The notes under the pieces: model-generated
Told to the model about the DNA's origin: nothing
Database searches by the model: none
Seen by the model: only the letters and a program-made list of their open reading frames with translations
Program-made: the position numbers and the translations under genes
From: an uncultured Clostridia bacterium
Lineage (GTDB): Bacteria; Bacillota; Clostridia; Lachnospirales; Anaerotignaceae
Length of the DNA stretch: 64,000 bases
Assembly: GCA_944379995.1 (NCBI GenBank)
Contig: CALWGF010000001.1
Location: 186,001 to 250,000 of the forward strand
Direction of reading: 5' to 3'
In this document: positions 38,101 to 46,149 of the stretch, piece by piece
Layout of the letters: every line of letters begins with the position of its first letter
How positions within the stretch are numbered: position 1 is the stretch's first letter

Positions 38101-38710
38101 TGGTTCAGTAAATGTTGACGCTATTGAAAAGTATAAAGAAGTTAAAGAAAGATATACATTCCTTTGTGCCCAAAGAGATGATATTATTGAGGCAGAAAGA
38201 AAACTTCAATCTATTATTTCAGAACTTACATCACTTATGGAAAATCAGTTTAGAGAACAGTTTGAAATTATTTCAAATAACTTTAATGAAACTTTCAGAG
38301 AGATGTTTGGTGGTGGAAAGGCTTATTTAAAACTTTCAGATGAAAATGATGTTTTAGGCTCTGGAATAGAAATTATTGCACAGCCACCCGGTAAAAATCT
38401 TCAAAATATGATGCTTTTGTCTGGTGGTGAGCGTGCTTTAACTGCTATTTCAATACTTTTTTCAATACTTAAAATGAAACCTTCTCCTTTCTGTATACTT
38501 GACGAGATTGAAGCGGCTCTTGATGATGCTAATGTAAAAAGATATGCTGATTATCTTAAAAAGTTTTCAGGTGAAACACAATTTATTGTAATCACCCACA
38601 GAAAAGGTACAATGGAGGCTGCCGATGTTATGTATGGTATTACTATGCAGGAAAAAGGCGTTTCAAAACTTATATCAGTTAATTTTACTGACAATATGGA
38701 TTATTCATAA
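35135..38710 (+). CDS. smc: chromosome segregation ATPase SMC
   Basis: A protein of about 1191 residues. The N-terminal ATPase half has GFKSF and Walker A GPNGSGKSN (about 32-40). Two long coiled coils flank a hinge (about 515-680, with RFKGVMGAVGE, GRATFLP and GGAMTGGS), and the C-terminal half has the signature LLSGGERAL and Walker B FCILDEIEAALDDANV. With ScpA/ScpB it compacts and separates chromosomes. The start is ATG 35135, after AAGAGGTG; the in-frame GTG at 35126 overlaps that site. rnc, usually upstream, is not here; ftsY follows as usual. Confidence 0.97.
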   Translation: MYLKRLDLQGFKSFPEKVKLDFNKGITAVVGPNGSGKSNISDSVRWVLGEQKAKTLRGDKMEDIIFAGTETRRALGFAEVSITIDNSEGKMPIEYTEVTVTRRVYRSGESEYLINGTNCRLKDVHELFMDTGIGREGYSIIGQGKIDEILSSKSDDRRRLFEEAAGIVKFKNRRQEAFVKLDKEKQNLSRAEDIINELESQIEPLQKQSETAKKYIDLKEKLKYCDINIFKFERNSINSEIENIYEKLELYSQSVNEKEQEGEKIRDDIHALKNLSDEYTDKIQNINDNIADKKSNLEKLESTVKLIEEQIVHSLSNIERAKSDKAKAYESMAKNKENIDVENAKITASDISLKAQNDRLQNLEQKFSALSSVLSENESIIDEHKTEMIEKIKVSTELKGDISRAESMESQYERRKEQLENEKAYIESQIRDSEIHIEALKKHIEINAEKTNKIQNDISKSETERKNILTNNEIMKAVLKTKEREYNEKKSRLSILSDMEKEHDGFYKSVKSILKLSSQGDRRFKGVMGAVGEIISVDKIYETAIEIALGGALQNIVTDNEESAKIAIEYLKHNNLGRATFLPITAVKGKDIGAEKNKILSEKGILGTADSLVHYDSIYDGIIKFLLGRVIIAENLDYAVDFSKKYKYSYKVVTLEGDTLSVGGAMTGGSVSKKSTGIFGRSREIKELKEYLDIFGKEVSEIRDKMTASENKIQSIAEKISEMNMALREIQVKNENAENDILRTKTSLDDKNQKLNIYILEEKQLKEQSDFAKTDLERAKERLLITEKEIEKINEILSKYQTDVESERVYQNELLNEITDIKINISNIEQSRKNSENIIKQIKYTIKELEKDIEAFDSDKESLKKDIDAKRDKISIIKVDILEEQRNIGNLQNELFETGEKRKVAIEKSESLEEKIREISDYIAKLKNNSVRIEARIEKLSEDKARICQTIQEEYDIVPDDIDCDTENIQSVDSIKKSAYNLKGEIKSLGSVNVDAIEKYKEVKERYTFLCAQRDDIIEAERKLQSIISELTSLMENQFREQFEIISNNFNETFREMFGGGKAYLKLSDENDVLGSGIEIIAQPPGKNLQNMMLLSGGERALTAISILFSILKMKPSPFCILDEIEAALDDANVKRYADYLKKFSGETQFIVITHRKGTMEAADVMYGITMQEKGVSKLISVNFTDNMDYS

Positions 38711-38728
38711 TATTACGGAGGAAAGATA

Positions 38729-40210
38729 ATGGGATTTTTTGATTTTTTTAAAGGTAAAAAGAAAAATGATGAGGTTAATAAACCACAAGAAAATTTGAAT
38801 GAAAGTAACAATATAGATGAAATTGAAGGTATTGAAATTACACCTTTTGAAGTTGAAGAAACTAAAACTCCAGAAGAAATTTTTAGCAATAAACAGCCTT
38901 TAAAAGCTGATATAAGTATTGCAAGAATTCCAGATATTACTGCTGAGGAACTTGATAGAGCTATTCGTGAAGATGAAGAAGAATTAGAAGAAACAGTTGA
39001 AGAAATTGAAGAAATTGTTGAGAAAGTAGAAGAAACAACAGAAGAAGTTGTTGAAGAAGTAAAAGAGGAAACAGCAGGAGAAGTTGTTGAAGAAGTAAAA
39101 GAGGAAACAGCAGAAGAAGTTGTTGAAGAAGTAAAAGAGGAAACAGCAAAAGAAGTTGTTGAAGAAGTAAAAGAAGAAGCAGCAAAAGAAGTTGTTGAAG
39201 AAGTAAAAGAAGAAACAACAGAAGAAGTTATAGAAGAAATTATTGAAACAGAAGAAGAATTAGTTGAAGAAGTAAAAGAAGAAAAACCAACAAAAAAAGG
39301 TTTCTTTGCAAAACTTTTTGCTGGTCTTGATAAAACAAGAAAAAATATACTTGGTGGTGTTGATACTGTTCTTGGTGCTTTCACTAAAATAGATGAGGAG
39401 CTTTTTGAGGAACTTGAAGAAGTTCTTATTATGGCTGATATTGGTGTTGAAACAACAATGAATATTATTGATAATCTTAGAAAAAGAGTTAAAAAAGAAA
39501 AAACAACAGACCCACAAGCTATTAAAAGTATGCTTGTAGATGAAATTACAGATATTTTAAATGAGGGTGCTGATGATGACTATGAACTTCCAAAACCAAC
39601 AGTAATGCTTGTTATTGGTGTAAATGGTGTTGGTAAAACTACAACAATAGGTAAACTTTCTCATAATTATAAAGAACAAGGAAATAAAGTTATACTTGCG
39701 GCAGCCGATACATTTAGAGCAGCAGCTATTGACCAGCTTAAAGTATGGGGAGAAAGAGCTGGTATTGATGTTATTCGTCACGAAGAAAATTCTGACCCTG
39801 CGGCAGTTGTTTTTGATGCTGTAAATGCAGCTAAAAATAGAAATATGGATATTCTTATTTGTGATACTGCTGGTCGTCTTCATAACAAAAAGAACCTTAT
39901 GGAAGAGCTTAAAAAGATTTCTAAAGTTATTGATAGAGAATATCCAGAAGCTAATAAAGAAGTTTATCTTGTACTTGATGCTACAACAGGTCAAAATGCT
40001 ATGCAGCAGGCTAAACTTTTTAAAGAAGTTGCAAATATTACAGGCATTATACTTACAAAACTTGACGGTACTGCAAAAGGTGGTATTGTTATTGCAATTA
40101 AATCAGAACTTAATATACCTGTAAGATATATCGGTGTTGGAGAAGGTATAAATGACCTTCAGAAATTTAATGCGAGAGATTTTGCATCTGCTCTTTTTGG
40201 CAATGAGTAA
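38729..40210 (+). CDS. ftsY: signal recognition particle receptor FtsY
   Basis: A 493-residue protein, longer than usual because of an acidic N-terminal A domain (to about residue 190) rich in Glu/Val with five near-identical 12-residue repeats. The NG domain (about 195-493) has GVNGVGKTTTIGKL (P-loop), DTFRAAA, DTAGRLH and TKLDGTAKGG. It docks Ffh-ribosome complexes at the membrane for co-translational insertion. GGAGG precedes the ATG. Repeat number is likely to vary between strains. Confidence 0.97.
   Translation: MGFFDFFKGKKKNDEVNKPQENLNESNNIDEIEGIEITPFEVEETKTPEEIFSNKQPLKADISIARIPDITAEELDRAIREDEEELEETVEEIEEIVEKVEETTEEVVEEVKEETAGEVVEEVKEETAEEVVEEVKEETAKEVVEEVKEEAAKEVVEEVKEETTEEVIEEIIETEEELVEEVKEEKPTKKGFFAKLFAGLDKTRKNILGGVDTVLGAFTKIDEELFEELEEVLIMADIGVETTMNIIDNLRKRVKKEKTTDPQAIKSMLVDEITDILNEGADDDYELPKPTVMLVIGVNGVGKTTTIGKLSHNYKEQGNKVILAAADTFRAAAIDQLKVWGERAGIDVIRHEENSDPAAVVFDAVNAAKNRNMDILICDTAGRLHNKKNLMEELKKISKVIDREYPEANKEVYLVLDATTGQNAMQQAKLFKEVANITGIILTKLDGTAKGGIVIAIKSELNIPVRYIGVGEGINDLQKFNARDFASALFGNE
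39044..39223 (+). repeat. five tandem 36-bp repeats in ftsY
   Basis: Five in-frame 36-base units, each encoding E-V-V-E-E-V-K-E-E-(T/A)-(A/T)-x, run from 39044 to 39223, with a decayed sixth unit after. The near identity at the DNA level indicates recent slippage or unequal recombination in the acidic A domain. Confidence 0.9.
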
Positions 40211-40253
40211 TATTGCATAAAAAATATATATAAAAATTTATAAATTTTAATAG

Positions 40254-40330
40254 GGTGTAAAGTAAAAATACTTGACACCATTGTGTTTTTAGTGTAGAAT
40301 ATTCGAGGTAAAGTAAAAATACTTTACACC
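40254..40330 (+). promoter_or_regulatory. ylxM-ffh promoter bracketed by two palindromic operators
   Basis: A near-consensus promoter has TTGACA at 40272-40277 and TAGAAT at 40295-40300 with a 17-base spacer. One palindrome (GGTGTAAAGTA-AAAA-TACTTGACACC, 40254-40279) overlaps the -35. A second copy (GGTAAAGTA-AAAA-TACTTTACACC, 40307-40330) begins near the expected start of transcription. The centres are 51 bases apart, close to five helical turns. A repressor binding both could block or loop the promoter. Which protein binds is unknown; YlxM, the first gene product, is an HTH protein and a candidate. Confidence 0.75.
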
Positions 40331-40351
40331 CTTAATAGGGAGAGATGAAAT

Positions 40352-40705
40352 ATGGATAGTTTATTACAGATTTCACTGCTTTTTGATTTTTACGGTGAAC
40401 TTCTTACGGATAAACAAAAAACTATATACCGTATGTATTATGATGAAGATTTATCTCTTTCGGAAATAGGCGAGGAACTTCAAATAAGCCGTCAAGCTGT
40501 TAGAGACCAGCTTAAACGTACAGAAAAAATTTTGAAGGAATATGAAGAAAAATTAAACCTTGTCGAAAAATTTGTAATACACAAAGAGTCAGTTGCTAAA
40601 ATTAAAAAAATTGTGGAAGATATTGAGAATAAATTTGATGTGCCACATAATATGCTTAATTGTATAGAGGATATTAAAAAAATAGCAGATGATATTCTTT
40701 GCTGA
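40352..40705 (+). CDS. YlxM, HTH protein associated with SRP
   Basis: A 117-residue protein of the UPF0122 family: sigma-70 region-4-like helix-turn-helix (LSLSEIGEELQISRQAVRDQLKRTEKIL, about residues 31-58) and a helical tail. YlxM stimulates SRP activity in streptococci and is always next to ffh. The HTH would also allow DNA binding; the paired palindromes in its own promoter make autoregulation worth testing. Starts after GGGAGAG, 15 bases upstream of ffh. Confidence 0.93.
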   Translation: MDSLLQISLLFDFYGELLTDKQKTIYRMYYDEDLSLSEIGEELQISRQAVRDQLKRTEKILKEYEEKLNLVEKFVIHKESVAKIKKIVEDIENKFDVPHNMLNCIEDIKKIADDILC

Positions 40706-40720
40706 CAGGAGGGTTAAATT

Positions 40721-42058
40721 ATGGCATTTGAAGGTTTATCCGGAAAACTTCAGGAAGTTTTTAAACAGCTTAGAAGTAAAGGAAAACTTACTGAAGATGA
40801 TGTAAAAACTGCAATGCGTGAAGTTAAAATAGCTTTACTTGAGGCTGACGTTAACTTTAAAATTGTTAAGTCTTTTATTAAAAAAGTAACAGAAAGAGCT
40901 GTTGGTACTGAAGTTCTTGAAGGACTTAATCCAGCACAACAAGTAATAAAAATTGTTAATGAAGAAATGATTGAGCTTATGGGTACTACCCAAAGCAAAC
41001 TCACTTTTGCAAACCGTCCGCCAACAGTTTATATGATGGTTGGTCTTCAGGGTGCAGGTAAAACAACAACAAGTGGTAAACTTGCAGGACTTTTAAGAAA
41101 ACAAGGTAAAAAACCTCTTTTGGTTGCCTGTGACGTTTATAGACCTGCTGCTATAAAACAGCTTCAAGTTGTTGGTAAAACTTATGATATACCTGTTTTT
41201 GAAATGGGCGATAAAGTAAATCCTGTTGAAATAGCTAAAAAATCTCTTGAGTATGCTGAACAAAACAGACACGATGTTGTTCTTATTGATACAGCCGGTC
41301 GTCTTCATATAAATGAAGAACTTATGGACGAGCTTAAAAATATAAAAGCTAATGTAAGACCTCAAGAAATTATACTTGTTATTGACGCTATGACAGGTCA
41401 GGACGCTGTAACAGTTGCTGAAAGTTTTGATACACAGCTTGGTGTTGACGGTATTATACTTACAAAACTTGATGGTGATACAAGAGGTGGTGCTGCTCTT
41501 TCAGTAAGACACGTTACAGGAAAGCCTATAAAATATGTTGGTATGGGTGAAAAGCTCGAAGATTTAGAGCCTTTCTATCCAGACAGAATGGCATCAAGAA
41601 TACTTGGTATGGGTGATATTTTATCACTTATTGATAAAGCTCAAGCTAATTTTGATGAAAAACAAGCTATGGAGCTTCAGAAAAAAATGAGAGAAAATGA
41701 TTTCACATTAGAAGATTTTCTTTCACAGATGCAACAGGTTAAAAAAATGGGACCTTTAAAAGACCTTATTGGTATGATACCGGGTATGAACCAGTTAAAT
41801 ATACCTGATGCAGACCTTGACCCTAAAATACTTGCTCACGTTGAGGCTATTATACAGTCTATGACTATTGAAGAAAGAAGAAATCCTTCAATACTTAATG
41901 GTCCAAGAAAAAAACGTATTGCACAGGGTAGTGGTAGAAATATTGCAGAAGTAAACCGATTGCTTAAACAGTTTGAAGAAATGAAAAAAATGATGAAGCA
42001 GTTGGGAGATTTTCAAAAGGGTAAAAAAGGAAAATTTAAACTTCCTTTTTTAAGATAA
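40721..42058 (+). CDS. ffh: signal recognition particle protein Ffh
   Basis: A 445-residue SRP GTPase that binds 4.5S/6S RNA and signal sequences. The NG domain has GLQGAGKTTTSGKLA, DVYRPAAIKQL, DTAGRLHINEELMDEL and TKLDGDTRGGAALSV. The C-terminal M domain (about 295-445) is Met-rich with the RNA-binding SGRNIAEVNRLLKQF. The ATG follows AGGAGGG. It works with FtsY, encoded just upstream. Confidence 0.98.
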   Translation: MAFEGLSGKLQEVFKQLRSKGKLTEDDVKTAMREVKIALLEADVNFKIVKSFIKKVTERAVGTEVLEGLNPAQQVIKIVNEEMIELMGTTQSKLTFANRPPTVYMMVGLQGAGKTTTSGKLAGLLRKQGKKPLLVACDVYRPAAIKQLQVVGKTYDIPVFEMGDKVNPVEIAKKSLEYAEQNRHDVVLIDTAGRLHINEELMDELKNIKANVRPQEIILVIDAMTGQDAVTVAESFDTQLGVDGIILTKLDGDTRGGAALSVRHVTGKPIKYVGMGEKLEDLEPFYPDRMASRILGMGDILSLIDKAQANFDEKQAMELQKKMRENDFTLEDFLSQMQQVKKMGPLKDLIGMIPGMNQLNIPDADLDPKILAHVEAIIQSMTIEERRNPSILNGPRKKRIAQGSGRNIAEVNRLLKQFEEMKKMMKQLGDFQKGKKGKFKLPFLR

Positions 42059-42103
42059 AATAAAAAAAAGATTATAATTAATATTTTTAGGAGGAATTTA
42101 AAA

Positions 42104-42352
42104 ATGGCAGTAAGAATTAGATTAAAAAGATTAGGAGCTAAAAAAGCACCATTTTATAGAATAGTTGTTGCAGATTCAAGAACAGCAAGAAATGGTAAAT
42201 CAATAGCTGAAATCGGTTACTATGACCCAACTAAAGAACCAGCAGTATTAAAAGTTGATACAGAAGAAGCTAGCAAATGGATTGCTAACGGTGCTCAGCC
42301 TTCAGATACAGCTAAAGTTTTATTACAGAAAGCTGGCGTTATCAATAAATAA
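42104..42352 (+). CDS. rpsP: 30S ribosomal protein S16
   Basis: An 82-residue small-subunit protein with the standard start [24 protein letters not shown] and GRF-type core EIGYYDP. AGGAGG precedes the ATG. It follows ffh in the usual order and is followed by khpA after a 24-base gap. Confidence 0.98.
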   Translation: MAVRIRLKRLGAKKAPFYRIVVADSRTARNGKSIAEIGYYDPTKEPAVLKVDTEEASKWIANGAQPSDTAKVLLQKAGVINK

Positions 42353-42376
42353 TTTCTTCAATTGGAGGAGATTAGT

Positions 42377-42607
42377 ATGAAAGAACTTTTAGAGGTAATC
42401 GCAAGAAACCTCGTTGATTATCCTGATAAGGTGAGTGTTAGTCAGTCAGAAAATGAACGCTCTATACTTTTAGAACTTAGAGTTGCACCTGAGGATATGG
42501 GAAAGGTTATAGGTAAACAGGGAAGAATTGCAAAGGCAATAAGAACTGTTGTAAAAGCTGCTGCTGTTCACGAGGATAAAAAAATTATCGTTGAAATTGT
42601 ACAGTAA
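42377..42607 (+). CDS. khpA: KH-domain RNA-binding protein KhpA
   Basis: A 76-residue KH domain protein with the GxxG loop in MGKVIGKQGRIAKAIRTVV. KhpA, with KhpB/EloR, binds RNA and influences cell elongation in Firmicutes. I use ATG 42377, six bases after GGAGGAG; the in-frame TTG at 42362 precedes that site. Always found between rpsP and rimM. Confidence 0.94.
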   Translation: MKELLEVIARNLVDYPDKVSVSQSENERSILLELRVAPEDMGKVIGKQGRIAKAIRTVVKAAAVHEDKKIIVEIVQ

Positions 42608-42624
42608 TGCACATTAAAAAAATA

Positions 42625-42656
42625 ATGGGGTTGCCTATTGGCAGTCCCATTTTTTA
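42625..42656 (+). terminator. hairpin with T-run between khpA and rimM
   Basis: ATGGGGTTGCC (42625-42635) pairs with GGCAGTCCCAT (42640-42650), with G-U pairs, around TATT and is followed by five T. It may trim expression of rimM-trmD relative to rpsP. Confidence 0.7.
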
Positions 42657-42697
42657 TTATAATTAAAGCAATAAAAAATAAAAGAGGTGAAATTATT

Positions 42698-43207
42698 ATG
42701 GATAAATATTTTGAAATAGGCAAAATAACAGGCACTCACGGCATTAAAGGCACATTTAGAGTTTTTCCAACTACACAACAGCCTGAAAGATTTGAACTTT
42801 TAAAAGAAATTACTGTTGAAAATAGAGGTAAAATCGAAGTTTTTCATATACAAAAAATAGCTTATCATAAAAAATTTGTTCTTGTTACTGTAAAAGAAAT
42901 AAATGATATTAATGTTGCAGAAACTTATAAAAACGCTACAATATTAATTCCAGAAGAAAAAGCCATACCTCTTGAGGAAGATGAATATTATACAAAAGAC
43001 CTTTATGATATGGAAGTTTATACAGAAGAAGGGGAATTTTTAGGTATACTTACTGATATATATGAAACAGGTGCTAATGATGTTTATGGTGTTAAAAAAG
43101 AAGGGGAAAAAGAACTTCTTATACCTGCAATAAAAGATTGTATTTTAAATGTTGATGTTGAAAATAATAAAATGACTGTAAAACTTTTAGAAGGATTGAG
43201 AAACTAA
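42698..43207 (+). CDS. rimM: 16S rRNA processing protein RimM
   Basis: A 169-residue 30S maturation factor that binds S19 and helps form the 3' head domain. Motifs are [20 protein letters not shown] and the PRC-barrel part [14 protein letters not shown]...NDVYGVKKE...[10 protein letters not shown]. The ATG at 42698 follows AAAGAGGTGA. A longer frame from 42638 would translate the terminator hairpin and lacks a ribosome site, so it is rejected. The stop overlaps the trmD start by one base. Confidence 0.96.
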   Translation: MDKYFEIGKITGTHGIKGTFRVFPTTQQPERFELLKEITVENRGKIEVFHIQKIAYHKKFVLVTVKEINDINVAETYKNATILIPEEKAIPLEEDEYYTKDLYDMEVYTEEGEFLGILTDIYETGANDVYGVKKEGEKELLIPAIKDCILNVDVENNKMTVKLLEGLRN

Positions 43208-43950
43208 TGAATTTCTTTGTTTTAACACTTTTTCCAGATATGATTACAGATACTCTTTCTCATAGTATTACAGGAAGGGCAATTAAAGAAGGAAAAATAA
43301 ATATTGATGCTGTTAATATTCGTGATTTTGCCAATAATAAACAGAAACACGTTGATGATTATCCTTATGGTGGTGGTGCTGGTATGGTTATGCAACCACA
43401 ACCTGTATATGATGCATATAAAAGCATTGAACAAAAAGCCGGTAAAAATACTCGTGTTATATATATGACACCACAAGGAAAAACTTTTAATCAAAAAATG
43501 GCTGAAGAGTTTTCAAAAGAAGAAAATTTAGTGTTTTTATGTGGTCATTATGAAGGTATTGATGAAAGAGTTATTGAGGAAATAGTAACAGATGAAGTTT
43601 CAATAGGTGATTTTGTACTTACAGGCGGAGAGCTTGCCTCAATTATGATGATTGATGCTATATCTCGTCTTGTTCCCGGTGTTTTAGGTAAAGAGGAGTC
43701 TTTTCAAGATGAAAGCTTTTCCGATAACCTTCTTGAGTATCCACAATATACAAGACCATATGAATTTATGGGCAAAAAAGTTCCTGATGTTCTTCTTTCC
43801 GGTCATCATCAAAATGTTGCAAAATGGAGAAGGGAACAGTCTTTATTACGTACAATAGAAAAACGTCCTGACCTTATTAAAAAAGCTGAACTCTCTAAAA
43901 AAGATATTGAATATATCAAAAAATTGGGAAAATATGATATAATAAAATAA
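43207..43950 (+). CDS. trmD: tRNA (guanine-N1-)-methyltransferase
   Basis: A 247-residue SPOUT-fold enzyme that makes m1G37 in tRNAs, needed for reading-frame maintenance. Motifs are [45 protein letters not shown] and [13 protein letters not shown]. It overlaps the rimM stop by one base, so translation is coupled. Confidence 0.98.
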   Translation: MNFFVLTLFPDMITDTLSHSITGRAIKEGKINIDAVNIRDFANNKQKHVDDYPYGGGAGMVMQPQPVYDAYKSIEQKAGKNTRVIYMTPQGKTFNQKMAEEFSKEENLVFLCGHYEGIDERVIEEIVTDEVSIGDFVLTGGELASIMMIDAISRLVPGVLGKEESFQDESFSDNLLEYPQYTRPYEFMGKKVPDVLLSGHHQNVAKWRREQSLLRTIEKRPDLIKKAELSKKDIEYIKKLGKYDIIK

Positions 43951-43965
43951 AAAGAGGTGTTTTTA

Positions 43966-44223
43966 ATGAAAGGGCTTATTTTAAAAATTACAGTTTTAAT
44001 GGCTCTTATAATGCTTATAGGTGGTACAGTTTATGGTCAATGCTTTATTAGATATAAAAATAATTGTGTAAATAATACACCTGTATGCGGACATATTGAA
44101 TGTGTTAATAATAATGTTTGTCAGTATGAAAATTATACAAATGATTATTATAATAATTGTATAAATAATAATACTACTCAAACATATTCAGTACATCATA
44201 AAGAACATCACGGACACCATTAA
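43966..44223 (+). CDS. small secreted Cys/Asn/His-rich peptide
   Basis: An 85-residue protein: signal peptide (about 1-25, ending near VYG-Q), then a mature part of about 60 residues with six cysteines, many Asn, and a His-rich tail (HHKEHHGHH). No family recognised. The cysteines could form three disulfides, and the tail could bind metal. The ATG at 43966 follows AAGAGGTG; in-frame GTG 43957 lies in that site. It sits 15 bases after trmD and before a terminator, so it may be the last gene of that operon. Confidence 0.65.
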   Translation: MKGLILKITVLMALIMLIGGTVYGQCFIRYKNNCVNNTPVCGHIECVNNNVCQYENYTNDYYNNCINNNTTQTYSVHHKEHHGHH

Positions 44224-44250
44224 AAAAAGAACCCGAATGGGTTCTTTTTA
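44224..44250. terminator. bidirectional terminator between the secreted peptide and helicase genes
   Basis: AAAAAGAACCC (44224-44234) and GGGTTCTTTTT (44239-44249) pair around GAAT between convergent genes; both strands end in T. Confidence 0.9.
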
Positions 44251-45867
44251 TTTTTTGCCTTTACCTTTTGTTTTTTTAGCAATTTCAATATTTATTTTTT
44301 TACCTTTTATTTTGTTGTTTTTCATTCCTTTTATAACATCTTTTGCATATTCAGAAGGAACATCAACAAATGTATAATCATCATAAATATCTATTGAGCC
44401 TATAACTTTTCCAGAAATTCCTGTTTCTCCTGCTATTGCACCAAGTACGTCTTTTGTACGTATTTTATGCTTTTTACCTGCATTTATAAAAAGTCTTACT
44501 GTTTTTTCTCCGCTATCACCATATGCATCACAACCGTCAAAATTAATATCATCTATTGCATCAAGAGCATCACCACTAAAGTCAGCAAGATGTAATTTCA
44601 TAAGTGCTGCTGCTATGTCCATTGCTACAAAATCATCTTCAAGCATACTTTCAACTATATTGATGTATTTTGTAAGATGTCCTTCTTCTATTGTTTCTTT
44701 AACTTTATCAATAAAGTTGTTTGTTTTTGCTTCTTCAATATCTGAAAGAGTAGGAAGTTTCTGCTGTATAATTTTTGTTTTTGTATATTTCATTATGTCA
44801 CGAAGTTTATATATTTCTTTTCCTACACAGAATGTAAATGCTTTACCAGAACGTCCTGCACGTCCTGTTCTTCCTATACGATGAACATAATATTCTTCAT
44901 CTTGTGGTATATCATAGTTTATAACCATATCAATATCATCAACGTCAATACCCCTTGCGGCAACGTCTGTGGCTACAAGTATTTCTATTGTACCATTTCT
45001 GAATTTTTTCATTACAACGTCACGCTGTGGCTGTTTAAGGTCACCGTGAAGTCCTTCTGCAAAATATCCTCTGCCTTGTAAAAGTTCAACAACATCATCA
45101 ACACGTTTTTTTGTATTACAGAATACTATTGAAAGTTTTGGATTGTACATATCCATAAGACGTGTAAGAGCATCAAGTTTTGTTTTTTCTTTGACATCAA
45201 AATATATCTGGTCAATATTTGGAACTGTAAGCTCTTTTCTTATTACTTTAATATATTCTGGTTCTGTTAAAAATCTCTTTGTAATATCAAGTATTTCTTT
45301 TGATAATGTAGCAGAAAAAAGAATTGTCTGTCTTTCTGGTGGAATTTTTATAAGTATTGTTTCTATATCTTCTCTAAATCCCATATCAAGCATTTCATCA
45401 GCTTCATCAAGTATAACAGTTTTTACTGTTTCCATTTTAAGAGTACGACGTTTCATATGGTCCATAACTCTGCCCGGTGTACCTATTATAACTTGTGCAC
45501 CTTTTTTAAGTGCTGAAATCTGTCGGTCTATTGGCTGTCCACCATATATAGGTACTACTCTTATACTATCTTTGTATTTAAGAAGTTTTCTAAATTCTTC
45601 ACTAACTTGTATGGCAAGCTCTCTTGTCGGACAAAGTATAACTGCTTGAAGTCTTCTGTCTTCTGGGTCAATCATTTCAATACAAGGTATACCAAAAGCA
45701 GCAGTTTTTCCTGTACCTGTCTGTGATTGTCCAATAACGTCTTTTCCTTCCATAATTACCGATATTGCCTGTGACTGTATCGGTGTAGCCTCCTCAAATC
45801 CCATATCTGCAACTGCACGGCATATTTCAGGAGATAAATTCATTTCTTCAAATTTTAAAGTTTCCAT
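44248..45867 (-). CDS. DEAD-box RNA helicase with DbpA-type RNA-binding tail
   Basis: A 539-residue protein. The core has the Q-motif (MNLSPEICRAVADMGFEEATPIQSQ, split here), SQTGTGKTAAFGIP, PTRELA, TPGRVMDH, DEADEMLDMGF, SAT and HRIGRTGRAG. The C-terminal DbpA/CsdA-like RRM (about 455-530: VRLFINAGKKHKIRTKDVLGAI) and a Lys/Gly tail suggest rRNA or structured-RNA binding. Likely roles are ribosome assembly and growth at low temperature (CshA/DeaD type); the exact paralog cannot be fixed. It is a single minus-strand gene with an upstream AT-rich region of about 280 bases shared with the next gene. Confidence 0.94.
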   Translation of the reverse strand: METLKFEEMNLSPEICRAVADMGFEEATPIQSQAISVIMEGKDVIGQSQTGTGKTAAFGIPCIEMIDPEDRRLQAVILCPTRELAIQVSEEFRKLLKYKDSIRVVPIYGGQPIDRQISALKKGAQVIIGTPGRVMDHMKRRTLKMETVKTVILDEADEMLDMGFREDIETILIKIPPERQTILFSATLSKEILDITKRFLTEPEYIKVIRKELTVPNIDQIYFDVKEKTKLDALTRLMDMYNPKLSIVFCNTKKRVDDVVELLQGRGYFAEGLHGDLKQPQRDVVMKKFRNGTIEILVATDVAARGIDVDDIDMVINYDIPQDEEYYVHRIGRTGRAGRSGKAFTFCVGKEIYKLRDIMKYTKTKIIQQKLPTLSDIEEAKTNNFIDKVKETIEEGHLTKYINIVESMLEDDFVAMDIAAALMKLHLADFSGDALDAIDDINFDGCDAYGDSGEKTVRLFINAGKKHKIRTKDVLGAIAGETGISGKVIGSIDIYDDYTFVDVPSEYAKDVIKGMKNNKIKGKKINIEIAKKTKGKGKK

Positions 45868-46149
45868 TTATAAATTCCTTTCCGATTTTTCAAAAGCCAA
45901 ATCGAAAAGCATAATAATATCATAATTAAACACACAACATATATAACGCAATATGCTTTTAAATTCGGCTCTTTTATATGTTCTATTTTTAAATAGACTG
46001 TTTATTAATATACCATTATTCTCCTAGTATTGCAACAATAATATTATTATTTTATATAAAAGATTTTATACATAAAAAACAAAAAGTCTGCGGATAGTGG
46101 ATTGAAATAAAAATATATATAATGTATATTTCTTTAAGAGGTGAGATTT

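Noticed and set aside
39044-39223. CRISPR-like array
   Set aside because: The units are contiguous, in frame and without spacers; it is a protein-coding tandem repeat.
38713-39384. Long Ser/Thr-rich frame on the minus strand
   Set aside because: It is the reverse of the Glu-rich repeats of ftsY; low-complexity repeats create open frames on the other strand, and no start signal is seen.
42638-42697. Upstream extension of rimM
   Set aside because: It would translate the second half of a terminator hairpin and lacks a Shine-Dalgarno site; ATG 42698 has AAAGAGGTGA.
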